Shown piece by piece: positions 26,499-34,190 of a DNA stretch of 64,000 nt. Position numbers and translations under genes: made by a program. The notes under the pieces are model-generated. The model ran no database searches, had not been told where the DNA came from, and saw nothing but the letters and a program-made list of their open reading frames with translations. The stretch comes from a bacterium (lineage in GTDB: Bacteria > Oederibacteriota > CAKKQC01). The first letter of the stretch is position 1; every line of letters starts with the position of its first letter. The stretch is from the NCBI GenBank assembly GCA_919901855.1, contig CAKKQC010000041.1, positions 1 through 64,000 on the forward strand, written 5' to 3'.

Positions 26499-26876
26499 CT
26501 ACCCCGTGAGTTCCGGTGTGTCGTGAACCCGGATGCGGCCGGGCTCGACGATCCAGAGATTGCCGCCTGGCGAGTCGTTCCGTAACGCCCTGATGACCTG
26601 TTCGACCAGCAGGCGATACGCCTCAATCGACGGCTTGGGATGCCGGAGAACTATCAGGCCGGCATGCCGACCGGCCGGATGCTCGAGGATATGGCCGAAT
26701 CCGCGGTCTCCGGTCAGGATGACTCTCCCCTCCCGCATGCAGGCTTCCACGATCTTCTCATCGGGAGACCCCTTCAAGCCTTCTTCGGCCACCGTGGTCA
26801 CTTCGTGGCCCGCCTCAACCAAGAGGGAGATATACTCCGGGCTCAAGTTCTCGTCGAGCTTGAGGCGGAGGGTCAG
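26499..26876 (-). CDS. DUF5615 PIN-like toxin, CTG start
   Basis: A 125-aa DUF5615 (Mut7-C/PIN-like) protein, the usual partner of DUF433. The family N-terminus LKLDENLSPEYISLLVEAGH, with the first acidic residue, is encoded upstream of the first TTG in frame (26846), so that start would remove the active-site strand. The codon that keeps it is CTG at 26876, overlapping the DUF433 stop as CTGA, with GAGGCGG about 8 nt upstream. Later acidic sites are in SPDEKIVEACMREGRVILTGDRGF, and IVLRHP is typical. Probable ribonuclease toxin (by family; activity not shown). Confidence 0.88.
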   Translation of the reverse strand: MTLRLKLDENLSPEYISLLVEAGHEVTTVAEEGLKGSPDEKIVEACMREGRVILTGDRGFGHILEHPAGRHAGLIVLRHPKPSIEAYRLLVEQVIRALRNDSPGGNLWIVEPGRIRVHDTPELTG

Positions 26877-27106
26877 GGAGCCGCCTCGACGGGGAGATCG
26901 TGCTCGCGCGCCAGTTCGGCCGCGTAGGCCAGGCAGGCCTGCACATCCTCACGCACGATCGACGGATAGGCGGCCAGCACGCGATCTACGGAATCGCCGT
27001 TGGCGACAAACTGAATGATCATCCACGCAGGAATCCTCGTTCCCCTGATGCACGCCTGCCCATGACAGATGGCCGGGTCGACCGAAATACGATCCAACGG
27101 CTTCAT
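26873..27106 (-). CDS. DUF433 antitoxin
   Basis: A 77-aa DUF433 protein: the motif DPAICHGQACIRGTRIPAW is diagnostic, followed by a short helical winged-helix-like region. DUF433 proteins pair with DUF5615 and serve as antitoxin and probable repressor. The start ATG at 27106 has AGGAAGG upstream; the open frame continues a little further (GTG region at 27139) but lacks conservation. A 14-bp palindrome and a TAGAAT -10 lie upstream. The gene order is antitoxin first, toxin second, with CTGA coupling. Confidence 0.9.
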   Translation of the reverse strand: MKPLDRISVDPAICHGQACIRGTRIPAWMIIQFVANGDSVDRVLAAYPSIVREDVQACLAYAAELAREHDLPVEAAP

Positions 27107-27129
27107 GTTCTCATCGCCTTCCTGGTGCA

Positions 27130-27153
27130 ATTCTACCACGCGCCAATTGGCGC
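27130..27153 (-). promoter_or_regulatory. putative promoter and operator of DUF433/DUF5615
   Basis: On the minus strand, TAGAAT (27135-27130) is followed by a short leader with Shine-Dalgarno. A perfect 14-bp palindrome, GCGCCAATTGGCGC, covers 27140-27153 just upstream of the -10, where a repressor would block RNA polymerase. The -35 is weak. Confidence 0.6.
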
Positions 27154-27159
27154 ACCTCG

Positions 27160-27249
27160 ATGCGGAGCCACTTTCCCTCAGCGAAGGGGATCACGAAGCA
27201 CGGGCACCACGATCGCCGTCACGTCATCCCCCGGAAGCGGCCGCGGCAG
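27160..27249 (+). pseudogene. diverged copy of the 25944 gene 3' end
   Basis: Matches codons at the end of the unknown gene. From 27181 to 27249, 57 of 69 bases agree with 26412-26480 by hand count, including 22 identical bases in a row at the start. Over 29 residues, 19 are identical (SAKGITKH...RRHVI..K.PR). The stop TAG has become CAG. The copy begins 7 nt from the operator palindrome of the toxin-antitoxin module and ends 15 nt from the stop of the convergent gene. Confidence 0.82.
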
Positions 27250-27264
27250 GGTCCCTCGGCGGCG

Positions 27265-28116
27265 CTACCGAATCGCCTCCTGCAGAACGTTCCACATGGG
27301 CTTGGATCTGGGGAGCATGTCCTCGGTGAAGAACCACCAGAAGTAGCCGCCCACATAGCGGGGGGCGTCGACCTTGAGCCCGTAGTACGTGCGCAGGTGC
27401 GCGGGCTTGAGCTTCGCCTTCTCGTGGCCGACCTCGCCGAAGCCGACCTTGGCGCCCGGAAACTCGGCCCCCAGCCGCCGGAAGACGGGACTCCAGTCTG
27501 AAAGAGACGGGCAGTAGACGCTGAGCAGGACGTAGTCCACGTTGCGCCGGAGTTCCGGGGTCAGGTACTTCGCCACCCACTCCCAGACCGCGCCGCGCGT
27601 CTCGTCCCCGCAGTCCCAGTACAGGGTCAACGCCGTCCGGCCGCCCCGGGCCTTAATGAACGAGTTCGCCCATACTACTTTGGCGGCCGTGTCCTCGTGC
27701 TTCCCCAGCCAGTCGCCGTTCACCTCGTTCCCGACCTCCCAGATGTTCACGAGGTCGCGCAGGCCGTGGTAGTAGTCGCGCGTGGCCGCCTGAAAGCTCG
27801 CGAGGTCGACCTTCTTCATGTAGTACGAGTCGCACAGCTCGCCCATGATCCACGCGTGCCTGGCGATCCGGACCATCGCCGGCCGGTATTCCGCGGCGGT
27901 CGTCCCGGGATCGAAGACGATGCGCGCCGTCAGCCGGGACCGGAAGCCCTGGAGCGCGGCCTCGATCTCGTCGATCCGCCCGACGCTGTCGATCGTGATC
28001 CCCCAGACCGGGGCCGGCACGTCCGGGGGGCCGGACCGCCGGACCACGGCCAGCACGGCCAGCGCGAGCACGAGCACTCCCGCGAATACGGCGATCGCCA
28101 GTCGCGGTCCCGTCAC
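27265..28116 (-). CDS. membrane-anchored GH-A-type glycoside hydrolase
   Basis: A 283-aa TIM-barrel protein with an N-terminal hydrophobic anchor (LAIAVFAGVLVLALAVLAVV). Glu131 in VNIWEVGNEVNG is the expected acid/base at the end of strand 4, and Glu228 in KVGFGEVGH the expected nucleophile at strand 7, as in clan GH-A (GH5, GH39 and relatives). The length matches a bare catalytic domain. Substrate unknown. The start is GTG at 28116, forming GTGA with the lipid kinase stop; the long upstream extension of the frame is only that gene's shadow. Confidence 0.8.
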   Translation of the reverse strand: MTGPRLAIAVFAGVLVLALAVLAVVRRSGPPDVPAPVWGITIDSVGRIDEIEAALQGFRSRLTARIVFDPGTTAAEYRPAMVRIARHAWIMGELCDSYYMKKVDLASFQAATRDYYHGLRDLVNIWEVGNEVNGDWLGKHEDTAAKVVWANSFIKARGGRTALTLYWDCGDETRGAVWEWVAKYLTPELRRNVDYVLLSVYCPSLSDWSPVFRRLGAEFPGAKVGFGEVGHEKAKLKPAHLRTYYGLKVDAPRYVGGYFWWFFTEDMLPRSKPMWNVLQEAIR

Positions 28117-29045
28117 GGCTCTCCCCCGAGCGGCATGAAGAGTCTGAGGCCGCCGCGCAGGACCCGGAGCTCGATCCGGATGACGCCGGAATACTGCTCG
28201 CCATCGACGGCGACCGTACGCGCGACGGGCAGGAGCACCGACATCCGGCGGGCGAGCTGGGGGGTGACGGCCGCGCGGGCGACGGGCAGGCGAAGGTACA
28301 CGCGCGCGGCTGTCGCGACCGCGTGCAGGACGCGGCGAGCCGGCCCCGCGGACAGCTCCAGGACCTCCATCCGGCCGTCGCATGGGTCCGCGTCCGGGAA
28401 CAGGGGAACGGTCATCACGTGCCGCGTGTTGCCGGCGAGCAGGCCCGTGAGCGTCTTCCGGGCCCAGCGGCCGCCGTCGACGCTCACCGACACCTCGAAC
28501 CGAGGCGGGCGCAGGCCCAGGACGGCGGCGGCTGCGGGGTACGCGGCGGCACCGAGGTCGGATGCCCACTTCGCCGCGAGCTCCGCAATGCGGGCAGGCC
28601 ATCCGACGGCTACGGAGGCCACGGCCCGGCACCGGCGCACGGTCCCGTCCCGGCGGCGCAGGATCACGGCGATGAGGTCCACTTTGCCCGTCCGCGCCGT
28701 CTCGATCCCGCCGCAGGCGTCGGCCAGGGTCGGCATTCCGAGGTCGCGTCCGAGCGAGATCGCGGTCCCCGTCGGAACGATCGAGACCGACTGCGAGGTG
28801 ATGTCCATTCCCGACACGACCTCGTGGAGGGTGCCGTCGCCGCCGAAGACAATGTAGCCCACCTCGTGGCGGAAGGTCCGGGCCCACTCCTCGCCGTGGC
28901 CGCGGCGCAGGGTCAGGTAGGCGGAGCCGAACGGCTCGCTGTGCAGGGACTGGCGGATCTCCATGAACCGGGCCTTCGGGAGGCCGGGTCCGGCGGCGGC
29001 ATTCACTATCGCGACGATGCGCCGGGGACGGGCCAAGCCGTCCAT
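28113..29045 (-). CDS. diacylglycerol/lipid kinase family protein
   Basis: A 310-aa DAGK_cat protein. The nucleotide-binding motif GGDGTLHEVVSG starts near residue 68; PTGTAISLGRDLG follows in place of the common GTgNdfar, and TVAVDGE near 280 is the second kinase motif. Such enzymes phosphorylate diacylglycerol, sphingoid or related lipids at the inner membrane. The start ATG at 29045 has AGAAGGTG upstream; a GTG 3 nt earlier is possible. It overlaps the hydrolase gene by 4 nt and lies downstream of the helicase with a 72-bp gap. Confidence 0.87.
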   Translation of the reverse strand: MDGLARPRRIVAIVNAAAGPGLPKARFMEIRQSLHSEPFGSAYLTLRRGHGEEWARTFRHEVGYIVFGGDGTLHEVVSGMDITSQSVSIVPTGTAISLGRDLGMPTLADACGGIETARTGKVDLIAVILRRRDGTVRRCRAVASVAVGWPARIAELAAKWASDLGAAAYPAAAAVLGLRPPRFEVSVSVDGGRWARKTLTGLLAGNTRHVMTVPLFPDADPCDGRMEVLELSAGPARRVLHAVATAARVYLRLPVARAAVTPQLARRMSVLLPVARTVAVDGEQYSGVIRIELRVLRGGLRLFMPLGGEP

Positions 29046-29105
29046 CACTTCACCTTCTGCGGAAGCGCGTCGAAGACCCCATCATTCCCGCATCACCTTC
29101 GACGA

Positions 29106-29123
29106 CGGTGACGTCCGTCACCG
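29106..29123 (-). terminator. 3' hairpin with GGAC loop (helicase gene)
   Basis: In the transcript, CGGTGAC and GTCACCG pair around a GGAC loop; the stop codon of the helicase gene lies inside the stem. No T-run. Same design as 18127-18144 and 44817-44832. Confidence 0.5.
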
Positions 29124-30365
29124 GCGCCGCATGCCACCGCCCCGGCCACGCTGGCCGGGACGCCTCGTCGGAATATAGAAGGGCCGCGGGTGGTACGAGC
29201 CCGCGACCGTCGACTTCTTGTACGTGAAGTCGGGCAGGAGGACGCGCGGGAGGCGGTGGTTCAGGATGCGCTCGACCGCCGTGATCCAGGGCTCCTCCTC
29301 GGGGGCCATGAGCGTGAACGCGTCGCCCTCGGCCTCCGCCCGGCCCGTCCGCCCGATCCGGTGGATGTAGTTCTCGGGCTCCTCGGGGATGTCGTAGTTG
29401 ATGACATGCGAGATGTCCTCGATGTCGAGGCCCCGCGCCGCGATGTCCGTCGCGACCAGGACCTGGTGGGCGCCGCGACGGAAGCTCTCGAGCGCGGCGA
29501 CACGCTCGGACTGGCTCCGGTCGCCGTGCATGACGGCGGCCCGGATGCCGGCCTTCCCCAGCGATTCCGCGATGCGGTCGGCCCGGTCCTTGGTCCGGGT
29601 GAAGAGCAGGACCGACTTGCCCGCCCCCATGTCGCGCATGAGCCGCAGGAGGAGCTCGAGCTTCTGCTCGTGGATGACGGGATAGACGGCGTGCCGGATC
29701 CCGGCGGGCACGGAGGTCGTCCCGGCGCCGACCTGGACCCGGACCGGGTTCTTGCAGATCTGCTCGCTCATCCGCAGGGTCTCGGGCGGCAGGGTCGCGG
29801 AGAAGATGAGGTTCTGCCGCTGGATCGGGAGCAGGGACAGGATGCGGCGGACGTCCGGCAGGAAGCCCATGTCCATCATCCGGTCGGCCTCGTCGAGCAC
29901 GAAGATCTCGATCTCGAGCAGCTTCAGCCGTCCGGACTGCGCGTGGTCGAGGAGCCGGCCCGGGGTGGCCGAGATCACGTCCACGCCCGCGGTCAAGGCC
30001 CGGATCTGGGGCGGGAACGCGACGCCGCCGTAGATGGCGACCCCCCGGACCTGGGTGTGCTTCGAGAGCATCTCGATGTGGTCAGCGGACTGCTGGGCCA
30101 GCTCCCGGGTCGGGGCCACGATCAGGGCCCGGGGGCCCCGCCGGCGCGTGCTCGCGAGCAGGCGGTTCAGGATGGGGAGCACGAAAGCCGCCGTCTTGCC
30201 GGTCCCCGTCTGCGCGCTTGCGATCACGTCCTTGCCTTCGAGGATCGGGGGAATCGCCTGCTCCTGCACGGGCGTAGGGCGCAGGTATCCCATCTCACGG
30301 ACGCCCTTGAGAACGCGCGGATCGAGGCCGAGTTCGTCGAATGTCACAGGATTCTGTTCTATCAC
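29118..30365 (-). CDS. rhlE: DEAD-box ATP-dependent RNA helicase (RhlE-like)
   Basis: A 415-aa RNA helicase with all core motifs: the Q motif (F.ELGLDPRVLKGVREMGYLRPTPVQ), ASAQTGTGKT (I), PTRELAQQ (Ia), GG, TPGRL, VLDEADRM (II), FSATLP (III), then ARGLDIEDISHVINYD and HRIGRTGRA (V, VI). The C-terminal tail is short and Arg/Gly-rich (RRPGQRGRGGGMRRR), as in RhlE-type helicases for RNA binding. Role in ribosome assembly or RNA turnover is inferred. The start is the GTG at 30365, with GGGGAAAG close by. Confidence 0.95.
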   Translation of the reverse strand: MIEQNPVTFDELGLDPRVLKGVREMGYLRPTPVQEQAIPPILEGKDVIASAQTGTGKTAAFVLPILNRLLASTRRRGPRALIVAPTRELAQQSADHIEMLSKHTQVRGVAIYGGVAFPPQIRALTAGVDVISATPGRLLDHAQSGRLKLLEIEIFVLDEADRMMDMGFLPDVRRILSLLPIQRQNLIFSATLPPETLRMSEQICKNPVRVQVGAGTTSVPAGIRHAVYPVIHEQKLELLLRLMRDMGAGKSVLLFTRTKDRADRIAESLGKAGIRAAVMHGDRSQSERVAALESFRRGAHQVLVATDIAARGLDIEDISHVINYDIPEEPENYIHRIGRTGRAEAEGDAFTLMAPEEEPWITAVERILNHRLPRVLLPDFTYKKSTVAGSYHPRPFYIPTRRPGQRGRGGGMRRR

Positions 30366-30411
30366 ACTTTCCCCGGCCGCCGGGTCCCCGGGGCCCCGGG
30401 CCCCCGCGGTG

Positions 30412-30417
30412 TATACT
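30412..30417 (+). promoter_or_regulatory. putative -10 (TATACT), TPR-thioredoxin gene
   Basis: TATACT, 7 nt before the ATG at 30425, without Shine-Dalgarno. One of the clearest leaderless starts here. Confidence 0.6.
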
Positions 30418-30424
30418 TGGCGCC

Positions 30425-31357
30425 ATGGAACCGGAAACCGGCGGAGCGCTGGTCGAGGCCGGCCGCCTGCTCGAGGCCGGCGACCTCGACGGCGCCGTGC
30501 GCGCCTGCCAGCGGGCGCTGCGCATCATGCCCGGATCGTTTCCCGCGCACCTGCGGCTCACGCAGATCTACGGGCGGAAGTTCCTCCGCTCCCGGGACCC
30601 CGTGGTACGGCGGCTGGCGGAGCGGGAGTTCGCGGAAGCGATGCGGCTCGCGCCGGCGGACGAGACCGTGCATAACGCCCTCTTCGACGTCGCCGTCGAG
30701 ACCGGGCAGGCGGACGCCCTGCGGGCCCGGTACCTCGGGGAGTGGGCCGGCCTGCCGTTCGCGAAGCCGGCCGTCCGGCGGCTCGAGGAGTCCGGTCCCG
30801 TGCTCGAGCCCATCCAGGATCCCGAGACCGACCCCCTGCGCAAGATCGCCATCGGCACCGTCTTCGTCATCGTCGCCAGCCTCGCGTGGCAGTTCGGTCC
30901 CCCGCTCTGGCACATGCTCGAGAGGAGGATGGCGCCCCCGGGCGACCCGGCGCTCCAGTTCGCCCTCGACGACCTGTCGGGCCACCGGGTCGCGCTCGCG
31001 GACTTCCGCGGCAAGGCGGTCGTCGTCGTGGACTTCTGGGCGACCTGGTGCGGGCCGTGCCGCGCGAGCCTGCCCGCCCTGCACAACCTCCGCAAGAAGT
31101 ACCGGGGCCAGGGCGTCGAGGTCCTGAACCTCAGCCTGGACGACGACCCCTCGGTGGTGGCACCCTACCTCGCCCAGGAGCAGCTCGACCTCTGGGTCCT
31201 CCTCGACCGGGGCCACGCCGTCGCCCGGGCGTGGGGGGTCTCGGGAATCCCGAGCATCTTCGTCATCGACAAGAACGGCATGAAGCGCGAGCAATTCGTG
31301 GGATACAGTCCGGACCTCGAGGCCCGGATCGAACAGCTCGTCAACGAGCTCCGGTGA
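30425..31357 (+). CDS. TPR - membrane helix - TlpA-like thioredoxin fusion
   Basis: A 310-aa protein: TPR-like repeats at ~5-100 (GRLLEAGDLDGAVRACQRALRI), a single membrane helix near 140-157 (IAIGTVFVIVASLAWQFG) and a TlpA/ResA-type thioredoxin domain at ~180-310. The active site is WATWCGPC, with Cys209 and Cys212, and the cis-Pro is in GVSGIPSIF. The thioredoxin part would be periplasmic and the TPR part cytoplasmic, an unusual join. Role in disulfide reduction or cytochrome c maturation is inferred. Convergent with the next gene with 3 bp between. Confidence 0.87.
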   Translation: MEPETGGALVEAGRLLEAGDLDGAVRACQRALRIMPGSFPAHLRLTQIYGRKFLRSRDPVVRRLAEREFAEAMRLAPADETVHNALFDVAVETGQADALRARYLGEWAGLPFAKPAVRRLEESGPVLEPIQDPETDPLRKIAIGTVFVIVASLAWQFGPPLWHMLERRMAPPGDPALQFALDDLSGHRVALADFRGKAVVVVDFWATWCGPCRASLPALHNLRKKYRGQGVEVLNLSLDDDPSVVAPYLAQEQLDLWVLLDRGHAVARAWGVSGIPSIFVIDKNGMKREQFVGYSPDLEARIEQLVNELR

Positions 31358-31360
31358 CTC

Positions 31361-31834
31361 CTATTTCATTCCCTTTCCCATCATCTCGCTGAACTCGATC
31401 GCGCGGTTCTCGGACCGGCGCGTGGCCACGGCCTTGCGCATCATGTCGCCGATGAACGGGTTAGACATGATCACCTTGCGGAACGTGGACCGGAGGAGGG
31501 TGAACACGAGGCCGTCCTCGAGGCAGATCACGGACGCGCTCCGCGGCTCGTCGCTGATCAGGGACATTTCGCCGAAGAACTCGCCCGGGCCGAGCGTGGC
31601 GACCTGCTGGTCGATGAGCTTGCGCTTCAGGAACACGCCGACCGCGCCCGTGGAGATGATATAGAAGATCTCGCCGGTCTTGCCCTCGGTGATCATGATC
31701 TCGTCCTTGACCATGTTCGCCTTGTCGAACCCCAGCAGGAGGGCGTTGAGCTCGCTCGGCTGGAGATGGGCGAACCAATCAAGTTTTTCGAGGACGGTCT
31801 TGATCGAATCCTTGTCGCTCTGGCTCAGGCTCAT
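31361..31834 (-). CDS. cyclic nucleotide-binding domain protein
   Basis: A 157-aa protein formed almost entirely by a CRP-type cNMP-binding domain: FAHLQPSELNALL, MITEGKTGEIFYIISTG, and the phosphate-binding cassette GPGEFFGEMSLISDEPRSASV. There is no DNA-binding helix-turn-helix; a ~25-residue charged tail follows. It may act as a sensor for a partner protein. The start ATG at 31834 has GGGAGG; TAGAAT at 31871-31866 may be its -10. Downstream of the Gfo/Idh gene by about 60 bp. Confidence 0.9.
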   Translation of the reverse strand: MSLSQSDKDSIKTVLEKLDWFAHLQPSELNALLLGFDKANMVKDEIMITEGKTGEIFYIISTGAVGVFLKRKLIDQQVATLGPGEFFGEMSLISDEPRSASVICLEDGLVFTLLRSTFRKVIMSNPFIGDMMRKAVATRRSENRAIEFSEMMGKGMK

Positions 31835-31893
31835 TTCATCGCCTCCCGAATATCCGGCTGGCGGTATTCTACCACCCGCCCGCGGCGCGCTTT

Positions 31894-32961
31894 CTAGGCG
31901 CTCGCCTTCACGAACTGCCGGTAGATCTCCTCGAGGGTCCGGACGTCCACGACTGCGTCCGCGGCCGGGGACCGGAACGGCGCGCCCGTGGTCAAGCACT
32001 CGGCGAAATGCTTCAACTCCTCCTTGAACGCCCAGGGCCAGCCCTGGACCGCGAAGTGCTCGGCGGCCACGGGCCCGTCCTTCCCCGCCACGTAGGTCTC
32101 GACGGTCGCCTGGCGGTTGGGCTGGAGGAGCGGCGGGGCGTGCGTCCGCACCCACCCCCGGTCGAAGTACACGGTCGTGTGCTCGTCCCAGGCGTGGTAG
32201 GCCACCGACCCCGACTCGACGATCGTCCTGACCCCCGCGACCTCGAGGATCACGACGCCGTGCATGCCGTCGGAATCGAGGTCCACGTGCTTGACGACCG
32301 CCCGGTCCCCGGCGCCGAGCAGGAACCGGACGAGGTTGACGTTGTGCGTGTACTGCTGGAGGTAGCCGACGTACCGGTCGAAGTAGCCTTCCGGCATCCA
32401 CGCCGGCCGGATCTTGGGCGGCGCCGGCACCGGCTCGTCGGACCCCTCGAACGGCGTGTCCAGCCCCGCCACCCAGTCGCCGCAGAACCCGTGCTGGCGC
32501 ACGTACCGGATGGCCCCCAGCTCCCCGCTGGCCGCGTATCCGGCGATCAGGGCCTTCACCTTGAGGTTGCCGGAGTCGTAGCGCTTCATGTACGCGACCA
32601 TGAGCCGCTTGCCGCTCTTCCGTTCCGCCTCCAGGATCCGCTCCCCCTGCTCCACCGACACCGCCATCGGCTTCTCCATGAGGACGTCCTTGCCCGCGAG
32701 CAGGAGGTCGCGCGCGATCTCGCCCTGTCCGATGAAGTGCCCCGACACCATCACGGCCCGGATCGCGGGGTCCGCCGCCAGCGCCAGGTGGTCGGCGTAG
32801 AGCCTCGGAATCCGGAACTTCTCCTGAATCCGCTTCCCCAGCTTCGGCCGCACCTCCGCCAGCGCCGCCAGCTCGATCTGCGGCAGCGAGCACAGGTTGG
32901 GAAGGTGGACCCTCTGCGCGAGATACCCCGCGCCCACGTATCCGAGTTTCAACGTCTCCAT
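31894..32961 (-). CDS. Gfo/Idh/MocA-family oxidoreductase
   Basis: A 355-aa NAD(P)-dependent dehydrogenase. The Rossmann motif LGYVGAGYLAQRVH is at residues 6-19; EKPMAVSVEQGERIL near 98 is the family's EKP motif, and the substrate domain includes THNVNLVRFLLG. Such proteins oxidise or reduce sugars, inositols and glycosides. The start ATG at 32961 is chosen over the GTG at 32967 because TAGCGT lies 8 nt upstream of it. It is divergent from the propeller lipoprotein with only 27 bp between start codons. Confidence 0.9.
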   Translation of the reverse strand: METLKLGYVGAGYLAQRVHLPNLCSLPQIELAALAEVRPKLGKRIQEKFRIPRLYADHLALAADPAIRAVMVSGHFIGQGEIARDLLLAGKDVLMEKPMAVSVEQGERILEAERKSGKRLMVAYMKRYDSGNLKVKALIAGYAASGELGAIRYVRQHGFCGDWVAGLDTPFEGSDEPVPAPPKIRPAWMPEGYFDRYVGYLQQYTHNVNLVRFLLGAGDRAVVKHVDLDSDGMHGVVILEVAGVRTIVESGSVAYHAWDEHTTVYFDRGWVRTHAPPLLQPNRQATVETYVAGKDGPVAAEHFAVQGWPWAFKEELKHFAECLTTGAPFRSPAADAVVDVRTLEEIYRQFVKASA

Positions 32962-32969
32962 GGTCACTT

Positions 32970-32979
32970 ACGCTAGACT
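32970..32979. promoter_or_regulatory. overlapping divergent -10 elements
   Basis: TAGACT (32974-32979, plus strand) is 9 nt before ATG 32989; TAGCGT (32975-32970, minus strand) is 8 nt before ATG 32961. They share two bases, so the two leaderless promoters cannot be open at once. Confidence 0.5.
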
Positions 32980-32988
32980 CTCCAGAGG

Positions 32989-34173
32989 ATGATTTCAAGG
33001 CGCTGGATCGCCCCGGGCTTCGCCGCCGCTCTCCTCGCCGGCTGTGCCGGCCCCGCCGCCGTCCCCGAGGCCCGCCCCCCGAGGAAACTGCAGTCCGTGC
33101 TTCATATCGACGCGTTCACCCCCGACGGCTCGCTCGTCCGGTGCTGGACCTTCGGCGAGAACGTGCCGTGGGACGCCGCCGCCGTCGCGGTCAACCGCGT
33201 GGGCTGGATCACGACCGCGTTCTCCACCCGGCCCCGGACGCCGCAGGGACGCCCCTCCTCGCTGATCATGGCCACCGATTCCGACAACGGGCTCGTGTGG
33301 TCCACGACCGTGGACGGCGACGCCGGATGCATCGAGGCCGTAACCGGGTTCGCCCTCGACCACCAGGGCGGCACCTGGGTCGCGTCGAAGGAGGTGCCGG
33401 GGTTCCCGGGCGCCGCCTCTCCCTCCTGGGTCCTCCGGCGGTTCGGTCCCCGGGGCCGGCTAGAGTGGAGCCGCAGCGCCTGCTTCGGCTCCTGCGCCGG
33501 GATCGTGACCGCGCTGGTCCCCGCCGGCAAGCGCGAGCTCGTGGTCGCGGGAATCGAGGAGAAGGTCTCGGTCGTGGCCCGGTTCCCCGAGGCCGGCTAC
33601 CCCGTCTGGTCCTGGATCGACGAGGGCGCCCATCTCGTCTCGCTCGCCACCGACGGCTCGGGCTCCGTCTACGCGTGCGGCGTCCGTCCGATGAACGGCG
33701 GCGAGGCGTGGGAGATCGTCAAGCTCGGAGCCGCCGGGGAGGTCGTCTGGACGCGCACGTACTCGGGCCGCGCCCACCTGATCCACCCCGCCCGCGCCAA
33801 CTCGATCGCCGTGGACGCGGCGGGCTGCGTCATCGTCGGCGGCTCCGAGACCGGCCCCTCGCTGCCCCCCGGCGAGGACTGGCTCCTGCGCAAGTACTCG
33901 CCCGGCGGCGACCTCCTGTGGGAACGCTCGTGGAACGGCCTCGACAACCGGCTGGACCTATCCGCCGACGCCATCCGCGCCGTCGCCGCCGACACGGCCG
34001 GGAACATCTACGCCCTCGGGGACACCCGGATCAACGACGGCGACCCGCTACCCCTGCTCCGCAAGTACTCGGCCGCGGGCGACATCCTCTGGACCCGCAC
34101 CGCGCCCGGCACCGCCGCCCTCGCCCTCACCATCGACGGCCGCATCGTCGCCGCCGGCGTCACGAGGTTCTGA
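32989..34173 (+). CDS. lipoprotein with beta-propeller-like repeats
   Basis: A 394-aa protein. The signal peptide ends in the lipobox LLAGC (Cys19). The rest is built of repeats of the type G.dG...A.d..G....GG......W.lrkys..G...W.rt (for example YSPGGDLLWERSWNG, YSAAGDILWTRTAPG), found in SBBP/delta-60-type beta-propellers. A paralog is at 45865-47166. Function unknown; surface display is inferred from the lipid anchor. Confidence 0.82.
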   Translation: MISRRWIAPGFAAALLAGCAGPAAVPEARPPRKLQSVLHIDAFTPDGSLVRCWTFGENVPWDAAAVAVNRVGWITTAFSTRPRTPQGRPSSLIMATDSDNGLVWSTTVDGDAGCIEAVTGFALDHQGGTWVASKEVPGFPGAASPSWVLRRFGPRGRLEWSRSACFGSCAGIVTALVPAGKRELVVAGIEEKVSVVARFPEAGYPVWSWIDEGAHLVSLATDGSGSVYACGVRPMNGGEAWEIVKLGAAGEVVWTRTYSGRAHLIHPARANSIAVDAAGCVIVGGSETGPSLPPGEDWLLRKYSPGGDLLWERSWNGLDNRLDLSADAIRAVAADTAGNIYALGDTRINDGDPLPLLRKYSAAGDILWTRTAPGTAALALTIDGRIVAAGVTRF

Positions 34174-34190
34174 GGGGAAGGGACGGTCAG

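Noticed and set aside
26844-26846. TTG as start of the DUF5615 protein
   Set aside because: It would remove the conserved LKLDEN motif of the family.
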